From contig NC_134683.1 of the NCBI RefSeq assembly GCF_024713945.1, positions 4,837,501 through 4,901,500 of the forward strand: DNA of 64,000 nt, given 5' to 3'. Shown piece by piece: positions 35,401 to 48,000 of the stretch. This DNA is from Dermatophagoides farinae. Taxonomy: Eukaryota > Arthropoda > Arachnida > Sarcoptiformes > Pyroglyphidae. Each line of letters opens with the position of its first letter. The first letter of the stretch is position 1. The notes beneath the pieces were generated by a model, which was not told the origin of the DNA, searched no databases, and worked only from the letters and a program-made list of their open reading frames with translations. Position numbers and translations under genes: made by a program.

Positions 35401-38400
35401 ACACACACAGACGTTTGGATCAGATCAAATCGGCCATAAACTAACTTAACTAACATTCAAACAATTCTGTGTCTCCAGTGATAGTTCTGGTTTCCATCTA
35501 TATTTCTTTGTTATTGTTGTTTGATGGACCTCTTGGTTGTTGTGGTTATTATCTTTTATTGTGGTTGGCATGAATATTATAATGCACAATCCCAGCTCGA
35601 AAATTTCCAGGTTATTTTGTCATTTTTCCCTGTAATCATTCACCGGATGTATCTGTGCGTATGTTTGTGGGTGAAATTGACTCTTTGATTAAACAGAAAA
35701 AAACGAAACAAATTCCAACACGTTCCATCATCATCATTATAACCAGATACCAGATCCGAAAAACAACAACAAAAGTTCCTGTGCCAGAACACAATCCGAT
35801 TTTTTGTTTCTGTTTGTTTTTGGTTCCCTCCTGAGAAAATTGAACACAGGAACATAATCCTTTCTTCGACAACTTTTGATCATTTACATGTGGTATCGAC
35901 GATTGATTCTAAAACATGGTGAGTAATGTGAATTTTCTGGGTAAGCTATTCATATGAATCTCAATTCAATTATGTTTTGGACTGTTCTTGTTTCTACACC
36001 CACCTTTTTATCATCATCTCAAATTTTATTTTATAATTATTTTCATTTCATTGTGTTTTAATCATAGAAATTCTAAAATTCTATTTGTGTGTGTGTATCC
36101 ATATTCTTTCTGTGTGTATTATAATGAGAATCTTCAATAACAACAACGACAATAATCAACACAAATAACACAAGTGCATAGACATAGAGAGGGATTTCAT
36201 TTAAGAAACAAAATCTGATTTATTCTTGCTGTCTCGGTTTTCGTGTGTGTGTGTTGAAATGTATTCGATAAAGTGTGTGATGGCAGACACAAGAGTTTTT
36301 GTTGAAATTCAATTGAATTCAAATGAAAATTTTTTCCGTTCTCCATCCATTCACTTTGAAGAAAACCACCACGATGACTACGAAGATGAACATCACAAAG
36401 GCGATGATGATTGAGAATTTGAAATGAAATGAAATGTATTTAAATACAATAACAACAACAACAAACAACAACAACAACAACAACAACAACGACGACGACG
36501 ACAAAATGCCACAAATGCGAATGGATGGCGATGATGAAACGCATGATTGCACGCCCTAAACAATCTGCATTAGCAGCAGCATAAGCCAAAGAATCGAACA
36601 TTCAAATCGAATTTTAAGTACAAGTTTTTAGGGAAAAGAATATGTTTACCACCTCCCTTTGTTCGTGGTACACAACAGAGAACTTATAATTTGGGTTCAA
36701 TTCCATTTATTTGTTTGTTTTCAAGTTTTCATAACATTGAATTTTCTGTTGGTGGTGGTGGTGGTGGTGGATTGAAAATGTTTTGATGATGGAGAAAAAG
36801 AACCTCGATTCTTGATTGTGATTGTGCAGATTCTTCTGTTTTTTTTCTTTGAAATTTTTCATTTTCAGTTGTTTATTTGTTGTAGAAATATTTTGCCAGT
36901 CGTAGGTAGTGAAGAATAGATTCTAAGAGAAAGTGGCCACCATGAATGCATGATTGTATTCGATTTTCCTTTCATTTTTGATTCAACAATCCGTTCATCG
37001 GCTTCTGAAAATTTACAATGCCTCCGTATGTGTGTGTAGAAAATGGACGATGCGAATAAAAATTTAAATTCCAAACATCACTATGCGTATGTGCCATTAT
37101 TATCGACATTTAAATTTTGAATTTCAAATTTCAAATTCAACACTAAACAGCAACAACAACAAACGCCAGTCCAATTCTGAGGAAAACAAATTCTTTTGTT
37201 CTCAGTTGTTTTTTGCAACTTCCTTATTGCTGAATTCTGTGATTTTTTCTGGCTTTTATCATCATCATTGTTGAGGATGACAATTTCGTTGTCGATTCAT
37301 TTGTTTTGCTAATTAACTTCATTGTTTTGTCATCGAATTTGTTCCACAATGATGACAGCGTTCATCGTTGATCGTTGATCGTTGATCATTGATATATTGG
37401 TCTAATTTTGTTTGTTAATCGAACCGAAAATTTTGTTTTTTGTTTATTTATCCTTTCGAAGACCTTTGTCTATTCGATTATAATAAGATGAATGAGAGAA
37501 TCTCGAATTCGATGAGTAGGAATTAATTTGTTTGTTGTTGTTTTGATCCAAATCATTCAATTGGTTTTCAAGTTAATTCCCATGTCTAGAATCATTGAAA
37601 TGTTGAGAGGCCAATTGTGAAAAGCACCATCAACACACCCATATATGTTAACATTGTCCATAGATGAGTGTTTGTTATGTTGTAGAAAATGTCCACAAAC
37701 ATTGTGACATTGATCATATCATATTGTCATATTGAATGCCTTTGTTGTTTATTACTGAACGAATAATCGACAGCGTGTCTGTGTGTAAATGTGAAAAATG
37801 AACTGTCAACTGGATATTTGCCACCTATTTGTTAATATGAAAACAATCTCTATGTGAATGAAGAGGAAAAAATGAAAATGAAAAATGAAAGCCATTTTCA
37901 TCATCATTATTTGTTGTTTCTAGAAGTGATTCCATCCCTGTTCTAGTAGTTCCTGGTCACATTTGGTGGCAGTGTGTCAATATATCGATATCCATCGATG
38001 TTTTTTGTATGTTTTCAAATAGAAACATGAAGTTTCTCTTTCAATTCTGTTCTGTTTCAAAATGATTTTTTCCTTTTTCTTGTGTGTGTGTGTGTGTATA
38101 TCATCCTGAGTGAAAAAGTGAAAAGAACAAAGAACATTTTCGGTTCTCAAGATGTTCCCAAAGATGATGATGGTGTACGATGGTCATTTTTCATCAATCC
38201 AGATTCTTTTTTTCGTTTTTTCTTGTTTCGGCTCGAGCCATATCTTTAGATTTTTTATCCATTCAAAATTTTCCTTGTTACAGTGTTTGTATAAAAATAT
38301 AGCAATACGATAATCAATCTAGCACACAAAATTGAAGAATATTCTGTTTAATGGATATATATTTTTTTCCTATTGTTGCATTTTTTCTTTTCCTAACAAC

Positions 38401-39036
38401 AGCCATAGCCAAAACTCGAACGAGAAACAAATTTGCAAAAAACCGGTCCACGGATTCAGCTGATGCCCCGCACAATAAAACGATTATGATGATCACAGCA
38501 TGGTATTCGGGTTCACATCACACAAACAACAACGATGACGATGATCATAATGATCACTTTGTCGTCGTCATTTCAAGTCAAGTTTTCGGTATGTTTTTTC
38601 CCCGATTCAATTCGATTTTTTCTACTCGATTTTGTGTACATGGTGAATTCATTTTTCTTTATAAAATATTCATCTCCATTGTTTGTTTGTTTGTTGGTTT
38701 TTATACAGAGAAATAGATTTTGATCGCTAAAAAGAAATTCTCCTACTGAAACCGAATCATGATGATCATGAAAATGGATTTCTTTGAATCGTACATGCTT
38801 CCTGTTTTAGTTTATTTTTTGATGGCGTGTCTTGGTTATATTTTCTCAGTTTTAGTGCACATCTAGGTGTGACTGTGAATGTGTTCTAGTGTACATTTTT
38901 TCTCTCATGGTGTTTGTGTTTTATTATTGGTTTCGATTGGTAATATCAATGAAAATGTCCAATTCATAAATGAAATTATTCATTCATCATCTTCATCACC
39001 ACCATCTCCATCATCCTCATCATCATAATCATCAGT
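32480..39036. other. 6.6 kb non-coding region upstream of Cav3
   Basis: No gene is recognised on either strand. It holds the UCP4 promoter side and, probably, the Cav3 promoter and leader exons. Features seen: a CCCGTAA-ATA-TTACGGG inverted repeat at 33040-33056, (CAA)n/(CGA)n at 36448-36503, (GGT)n near 36752, and tandem GATCGTT copies near 37363-37388. There is a possible leader-exon donor at 35918 (ACATG|GTGAGT) and a strong acceptor ATTTTCTCAG near 38849, just upstream of the Cav3 ATG. Open frames in it are low-complexity and have no family features. Confidence 0.5.
36448..36503. repeat. (CAA)n followed by (CGA)n trinucleotide array
   Basis: A run of CAA triplets passes directly into CGA triplets in the non-coding region upstream of Cav3. 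No open frame of note depends on it. Confidence 0.85.
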
Positions 39037-42000
39037 ATGAGCAACAGCAATGGTTGTTGTGAGCCGCCGGCCGCTTCTTCAACACCATCAACAACAACCA
39101 CAACCACGACAACAAAGACCGGCCATTATTATGATCAAAATGTTCGAAATAGATTTAGTAGCCATGCTGACCAACAACGATCACAATCATCCTCCGATTA
39201 TTTGTGTAAATTGGATGATCACCAAATCCAGACATCATCGTCATCATCACATCCACAGCCATGTATATCTATAGTATCAATCGATACTGGAAATGATGAT
39301 CATGAAATGTCTCCAATATCAACACCATCGATTTCAGCATCAATATTTGTCGATCATAACCATAATAATGATAATAGTAGTTGTTGTGCAATAGCAACAG
39401 CTAATACTCAACCACAACTATCATCGCCACAATCAATTATACATCATCATTATCATCGTACGACAGGTAGCAGTAATACAAGTAGTCCAAATTATCATCA
39501 CCAACGACGCCATCACCATTATCATCATCATCATCATCATGGCCGATGTTCACAGCAATCTTCCGATAATTCCTCATCACATTATCAACATCAACATCAT
39601 AATCAGAATGGCAATAATCAGCAACAGCAACAACAACAAACATCGACTGATCAACCATTTGGCCAATATACACCGGTTTGCCTCTATATATTTAAACAGG
39701 ATACATTTCCAAGAAATATTTGCCTTCGTATGATATCGAATCCATATCCTTTTCATTTGAATGAATTTCCGGTTTGATTGATGCTTAACTTGATTCAAAT
39801 TGTTCATGTTAAATTGGGTTGCGTGTTTCGCTGAATGCAAATCAAATTAGATTGCATTAGTCTTGTGCATTCTTTTTCTTTTATATAGTCGTGATAAATC
39901 TCTGATAATCCATTCTTTTCTGAATTGAGAGCAATTTGTTCCTTTCTCGGTTTGACATGCTGGTTTTGTTTAGAATTTTTTCCCATATTCAAATAAAAAG
40001 TACTTGAATGGGGTTTTTTTGCATCCATGTTTCTGTTTCTTAGAAACTTTATTGCATCAATTAAAAAGTTTTTTCTCCTCTTAGACCAGGATGATGATGG
40101 AAAAGAAATGGTGAAAGTTGGAAAGAAACCTCAAAACCAGACGACTTTGACCCTGACGTTTTTTTCGCATTTCATTTTTGTTAGTCGGACTTTGATTGAA
40201 CTGAATTTGATTCACATATCTTAATTTGTGTCCAACATGCCTCTGTATGTGTATGGTGTTGGTATTGGTGTTTGCATAAAGTATTTTCACATTATTTGCT
40301 TCAAAACATTGCAAGTTGTTTTGTATTCCTGTGTTTGTGTGTGTATGTTGAATTAGAATTGAAGTTTTACGTTTTCTGTTTCCTTTGGTGTGGGCAAACA
40401 TTGAATCATGTATAATTTTCTGTGATAAGGAATCTAATGAAATGAGATGGTGATATGTGCAAATAATTTATCCAAATCGATTTTGATTCATTTTTTCATT
40501 GTTGTCATCAAATGCATTCGATTCTGTTTTTTTTTTTTTTTTGATTTTCTTTCAAAAATGTTTTTTGTAAATTTAAACAAATCAACAACTGCATTATAAT
40601 AAAAGCCACAGATTGAAAGATTTAGGTTCTTGGTAAACACAAGATTCTTGAATTATCGCGTTTGCAGTATACTTGATTATGTTTTGTATGTAAAGATTCT
40701 TTTATGCATGCACTTGATCCGATTTGGATTTTTCTTTCAGATTATAAGACCAACTTGTCAAGACCAACAACAACAACAACAACTGCATGTTGGGCTGTAC
40801 AAATTTTTGTTTTGTTTGTTGCTGGTCCAATTCACACGCATTTATTGTGAATGAATGATAATTCCACTATGGTTGACTTGTCATTCTTTTCCGTTTGACA
40901 TTACTGACAATTATTCATGATGATGTGTTGATGATGAGCATGATGACATTATCAATCGAGTTTATGATGATGATGATGACGATGTTTTTTGGCCGAAAAA
41001 GATGAACTTGATTTGGGTGGTTAACATTTTTCTTTTATGTTGTTGTTGTCATCCACGATATGGCTTTCAGTTTGGTAGAATTTTTTTTTATTTTTCCCTT
41101 TTTCTGGTTCCCTTCTTTGTTTTCATGGTGTTTCCCCTTTTTTTGTCATTCAAGTGAAACTTAAATTCCAGGTGGACCATTCTTCACTTTAGATGTGTGT
41201 GTGTGGCATATAATAAATTGACTTTTTTTTCTAAACATTTTTGCTGCTTGATTTTCAGTAATGAACTAACCTGGTGAAAAGAGTATTTTTTTTTATGGTT
41301 TTTTTATGAAAAGAGTATGTTCCCTAGACTGGTAGATAGCAACGGTCCATGTTTTTTGATTATTGATTTTTCCTTTTCTCTTTGTTTCTTGATGTATACC
41401 TGAGACCATGTTCTCCTGTTTGCAATGACAACAATTTGGATGACAAGAATTTGGTCTGCATCGAATAGAATTCTTTTGTGAGCCCCAGTTCATTCGATAT
41501 AGACCACAGAAAAAATTTAAATTTTGCTTGGCTACAAAAGATAATTCGATTTAATTTCGATTTTATTATTTCAATTTATACAGGTGTGTGTGTGTGTGTG
41601 TGTTGCACAGTTTTTACTTCTTTATATTTTTTATTTTTAGATCCAAGAAAAAATGAACAAATTACCTTTTCATTGCTGTAGTCAGTTTTTTCTGTTACTA
41701 CCCTACAATTGAATTAGAATAAAAAGAATCCAAGCTATGGCATGTGTGTATGGTGGATGGAATTTTCTTTCCGATTGGTTATCCCCAGAAACCTTCTTCG
41801 TCCTGATGTTGAGTCATTTTATTTTATTCATTTATTTATTGTCCCAATCATTGGGCCATTATTATCATAGTGAGGTGAATTCACCAAAGTACTTATTTCA
41901 TAGTTTAATCGGCTACATTTTTTTTATTGTTCTGAATGTGTGGCAAGTGAATGTAACAGAAAACTTTTTTCCACTCATCACCATCACCACAGACAGATAT

Positions 42001-45000
42001 TGACGATGAGAGTGAAATTGTTTGAATTTTGCAAGTTTAGACAGATCCAGACTTTTCTCTTGTTGTTGCTATTTTGATGACAGGCTATTTTCGATAAATA
42101 AGAATTGAGAGTCATTGCGTCTCTAGTTTATTCAAAGTGTCTGTGTGTCTGTGGGTCTGTGTGTGTGTGTGTGTAAGTGTAATTTACATGTTGTATCATA
42201 AAACATGGATTCTATTCGATTCGATTTCCTAAAAATCTTTTTTCGATTGCCGTTGTTTGATTGTTCATTTGATCATGATTTCAGTCATTGACAAATGTAT
42301 AATTATCACTTTTTTCCAATATTCGAATCATAGACGATTGAACAAAAATTTTATTTACTCCATAGGGAGATCTGGTGCTCTTTTTGCATCACCATTAAAT
42401 GGCATAGTTTAAATTTAAATTTTTCTTATCTCTTCACTGTAAGTGAATTGGGATCATTACCGTTGTTCATCCATATATATAATATATGTATAGAGTGATG
42501 ATTAAGTGAGATTGCTGCATATATACAGTTGATGTTGTTGTTCATCGAATTCGAATCGGAAACACAACAAGATAAGGTAGTGGCCATAAGCAACAAAATT
42601 GGTCCGAAATTTACCTTTTTTTCGCTCTCTCTCTCTCTCTCTCTCTGTCCATTGTAATATCAGTTGATTTTTGTGTATGATCAGATTCTTATGGTTCCTG
42701 TGGACAGAGATCCATTTGAAACTCTATTGGGCAATAATAACAATAATGATAAATAGAGAGAAAGTCCTAGTCTGTATTAGTTTGTATGTATATGAATGAA
42801 TGGACATGATTGGCATAGTAAGTAACAACAATTTAATGTTCTGGCTTCATACACATTCGAATAATTCTTAATAATGACGATGATGATCTGAACCCCTATT
42901 CACTTGGACTATTTGAATTACGATTACGATATGCTATTTGTTGTTGTTGTTGTTGATTCTGGTAGCTTTTTTCGAATATCATTATGGTCACCTGATATTT
43001 CTATATGGTGATGATGACAAATGAAACAAAGTGTTTGGAATAATAAACCTCTTATAACATTGCAATAGTGAATGATGATAATGATAAAATGACATATACA
43101 TGTAGATATATTAATAGATTCAATGTGAATGTATAATGATTGACATAGAGTGCTCTTCACTCATCTATTTTTCATCAACATTTTAGTTTGATTAATTCAT
43201 TTGATGATGATTGGCAAGTCCATTTGGTTGAATAAACCAGCCATCAGTGATCAGGTATTATAATGATAAATATATTATACTTGCATTTGTTTAGATGTGA
43301 AAACATTCATTTGCCACCATTTTTTCTTAGAGAAAGAGAGAGAGAGTGAAAAAATCTGCTACTAATTATCTTGTTGATGTTATTCTATTCGGTCACTTTT
43401 TCAAGTGATTTATGACTTGAACTTTGTTCATTTTTCTTTCGCCTACACTTATTCAATTGGTCCAAGTTCTTGATCATTTGTAAAGAATTTAGCTTCGGAA
43501 AAAATGAGTGCAAAAGAAGAAAAGTGCGAATGACAAAATCTATGCAAGCTGACACCGCATTATCATTAGGCCTGTGAATTGAAATAGTTTAATCAAAGCA
43601 TAGGATTGATATTGATATTGAGCTTATCACTCTACATTCTGGTGCCAGGCATCGAATTCATTATTATTTCTGTGAAAAAGAACCATGTTCTTCATGATCA
43701 TTCTTTTTCAATTGTTCGATTCATACTGTTGATGATTCTCTTTATTCGAGTCGGTTCTTCATTCAATGTTTGCATGAATGTAACTAATTTTTTCCTTGTT
43801 GAAATTCTTGTTCAGGTTTTTCTTCAAATTCAAATGCCACTAATGAATGAACAGGAACATACAATCATCTATTGCTCAAATTACTTGAAATTTTACTTTC
43901 AAAAAAAATTTGTCTTCTCTCTTCTTCTCTCTTTTTTTCTCTTTTTTCTGTTTTTCGTTGTCATCATCATGCCAGTGTAAGTTGCACTCTAGAGATTTCT
44001 ATAACGGGTGATTTGAATTTGATAAAGTGAATGATGACAATATTCACTTGTTCATTTCATTTTCCGTAGCCTGAGAATTTGTTTTGTTTTGTTTTTTGTT
44101 GCAAAATTAGCCATACTCATCTTGATGACGATGATCACATCATCACTTGAATAATAGAAACAAACATTGCCATGCATTTGTTGACATGCCATGTTATTTT
44201 GATTTTAACGAGTAAAAAATGTCATTATCATTGTCGTTTGTTTGGTTTTTGTTTCAGTTTTTGTCTCATGTTCATGTGTGATTTATGTGAATCATATGCA
44301 TGTGTATGATTTGTCCATCATCATAGTGAAAATTGATTTTTAATGTTAATGTTTCCATCATCACCATCACCATCACCATCATCATACATTCATGGACATG
44401 GATATTTATTAATGAAATGATATAAAAACAGAACCAAAATGTGTGTGTGTGTGCGAGTCAACTATCTTATATTTCCGATGGGACTAAATCCTGGAAAAAA
44501 GAAATTTTTCTGTCCATAATTCATGAAATTGAGATGTTATGATGGTCGTTATTTTGTGGTTGCTTGTTTTTTCATTGCTGATTGTTGTGTTTGTATTAGT
44601 TTAGTTTAGTGTGCTTTATTATTATTATTATTGCTGGTTTTATGTTGCTGGTTAATTTATATTACAATGCAATGATGGTGATAATAACAAAAGTTGTTTC
44701 ATTTCTCGACATTCTGGCATGGATTTTTCAAAGTGAAAATTTCCATTCATTCAAGTTTAATTTCTGCATTCCTTTTCTACTTTCAATTGTGTCGGAATTT
44801 CGAATTTCAAAAAAAAAATAAAAAAAATAAAAGTCTGAATATCCAAACTATCATCATTTGGATCATTTGATACAAAACGGCGTGTCTGGCATATGAACAA
44901 TCGTTTCTATTTCAGTTGGTTTGAAAATTTTTTATTGTCATAAGAGTTTGATGGAAAAACCATTTAATGTTGCAATGTTTCTGCAATGGTTCGGTAGTGA

Positions 45001-48000
45001 TGATTGTCATTTCTATTGTCATTTTGTATCGATTGTGAATTTCATCCGACACTCACGAAAAGAATTCCATGAATTCTGAATTTTTTCTTGTCCTGCAGTT
45101 ATTCAATCATCAGTTATCAATATCGGTTTTTCCTTTTCTAAACATTTTGATTATGGTGGCCCAATAGTGTGCTGTGTAGTTAGCATCTGCACACACACCT
45201 GGTGTTGCATTGAACTATCTGTCATTATGATTGTTGTTGTTCGGGAATAATAATTAAACAAAAATAAAATAAAATTCAATTAAACTTTAGTTCCATCATC
45301 ATCATCACTACTGACAACTCTTTTGTTTTGTTTTGTTTAAATGTATAAACAACACAAGCCTTGAACTCTGTGTGTACAAGTGAAAATCTTGTTAATTTCT
45401 ATTTGCAACATTTATACTGGTAAAAAGTTAGCGTTTGTTTGTTGTTAATGTTTGATGAAATATTTATTTTGTTAACGTCGACGTCCAAATGATTTTCATT
45501 TCTCATTTCGCATATTTGTTTTGTTTCGCTTGTTTGAACATTTCTTATCAATTTCCACGTTTGTTGTTTCATTATTATCATGGTGCTGCTGGTGGTGGTG
45601 GTGGTGGTGGTTTCACTACAATCGTACAGCAGATGAGCGCTAATCTAGACCAAACTGTGAATGGCCCTACTTAGCCAATGTACTTTTGTTTAAATGTGCC
45701 GGAGATTTGATTTGTTTTGTTTTCATTTGTAACACACAGAATTCAATTGTCTTCAATGTCATTGCATGATATTCATCTCAATTTTGTTTGGCAAAAAATG
45801 AATTTTCACCTATAGCTAGAATGTGAGCTTCACTTTCATAAATCTCTCTCGTATGAGAATTGGAGCTTATTTTGTTGTTTCTAACCTTATATCTTGCTGT
45901 TTTTTTCCTTCTAATTCCCGATTCCAACAAATGTTGTTGTTCAGGTGAAAATTTCAATATTTTATCTACCATACAACGGTTTCGGTACGCTAGAAATATT
46001 GCTGAATGAATGAATTTATTATTATTCTCCTTTCTTTGCCTTGTAGACTTTTTTTTATTCAATTCTGTCCTAGCTACTGTTACTTTACAGTGGCCACAAT
46101 CACCTATTGTTTGTTTGTGTCACTGCCATCACCATGTGTTTAATTAAAGCTTTTAACATGCTCATGATGACGGTTTTTTCTTTAGTGACATGTATTAGTT
46201 GTTGTCAACGGTTTGTTCGTTTTTTTCCTTTTCTGAGTATATTTACTACATATGTAGATTTTGTACGATCAAAGAGTGAAGAAAAAGCAACTCGTTTACT
46301 TTGACCAGAAAAACAGTAATTAATTTATAATTACGGATCGAGTGGATGAGAAAAAGTTGATCGAACAAATTCATCGTCATTAGTTTTTGGTTGCAGATTT
46401 TGAATTGTGAATTCTGGGCCATTCTGGACCATTCTGGCAATATATGCAATATGCTTGTTATAGGCGTGACCGGCCATTTTTTCACTAGTTGTTGAACAAA
46501 ATGAATGAATTAATGTCTATACGTCTATACGTCTATATGTCTATTTTCATTTGACATTTAATTTTATTCAAACATTTGCCATAAATTAGAATGGATATTT
46601 TTCTTTTTCTTTCATCTATATTTATTGCTATTGCTATTGGGCTTTTTATATTTCTCCACATTTCTACGTGTTTCCACCGAGATAACGATTTTATTTCATC
46701 TTCAGATTTGTCGATGTCATTAAAAAAAAGAGTTCAAATGGTCTGGTTTTTTCAATTTTTTCCTTGAAATGACGATGAATTTTCAGTGTCACATATCATA
46801 ATGATAATGATGATGGAAAATTCGGTCAGAAAATTTCCGGCCATTGATGATGATCTCCCTCTCTGTGTGTCAGTAATATAATATTGATACCAATAACCGA
46901 ACCAAAGACATTATCATTATTATTATTATGACTGAAATGAACAAAAAATCCATCAACCAAATATTGATGATGATGATGATGTTTAGTTGATCAATTCGTT
47001 TTACTTTTTTTTCAAAAATTTTTCATGTTAGACATGTGGAAATGTGGACATTTTATCTCTGTGTTTGTGGAGCAGGATGTGTGAGTGTAAAGTTTGGAAG
47101 ATGAAAAAATTTTTCCATTTTTTTTTCTTATGGTTTTTCTTTGGCAATTTATTTTCATTTCATTGTCTGTCTCTGTATAATATCTCACTACCGGACTAGT
47201 TTTACACCACTGGTGGATGTGTGAGTTGTATGACTTTTTTTTCGAATGTTTGTGTGTGTGTGTGTAAAGGAAAAGTTTTTTTTCCTGTAGGTCGATAAGG
47301 TCCATTAGGTTTAGGGCAAGTCTTCTTTACCAACTGTTTGTGTTTGGCTTTGAAATAAATAGACAGGAAATCGAATCTGTTCTGTTAGTGCTGGTGAATG
47401 GATGCATTCTGATGATGATGTGGTTTCATTTCGTGTTTTTGTTTGAAAATTGACAAATTTTTCTCTCCATTCAATCTGGTTGAATAGGCCAAGAATCAAT
47501 GACTTGAATCTGATGAGGATTTATTCATCGATATTGATTAGGTTATTCCATTAAGTTTGGCATGATTGACATTTTTGTCCTTTAAACTTTTCAATCAGTG
47601 GATGGTCTTTATATTCTTCATATGCATGCATTTTATGTTGATGTTTATAAATAATTTGATCGATGATTCAATCAATCATTGCTTCACCTATGTTCACCTG
47701 TGTTACATGTTTTGTTGCACTGAGCATTGAACTGATTAGAAACTATCTGAAATTGAATCACTTTATAATTATTGTGTGTTTTTCTTCATTGAAATGAATG
47801 AACATTCCATTTGGTGTGATGGAATTTCCATTATCCCTGGATTCTCGATTGATCGATGTTTATTGATGTGACAAAAAAAGTTCCATGTGTGAAATAATGA
47901 AAGTTCGATTAAGAATTTTTTTCAATTTTCTTTGGCCATTGTCACTGTCATAAATGATGAATGATTGAAATTGAATGGAACAATGTTTTTGATTGAAATT

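Noticed and set aside
39741-39777. Cav3 first exon read through to its own stop ([11 protein letters not shown])
   Set aside because: It would end the protein before the first membrane segment. The AT-AC join to 48145 restores the conserved channel sequence.
43606-43980. A 124-codon hydrophobic open frame in the large Cav3 intron
   Set aside because: The composition is explained by T-rich DNA read as Phe/Leu/Ile, and no family features are present.
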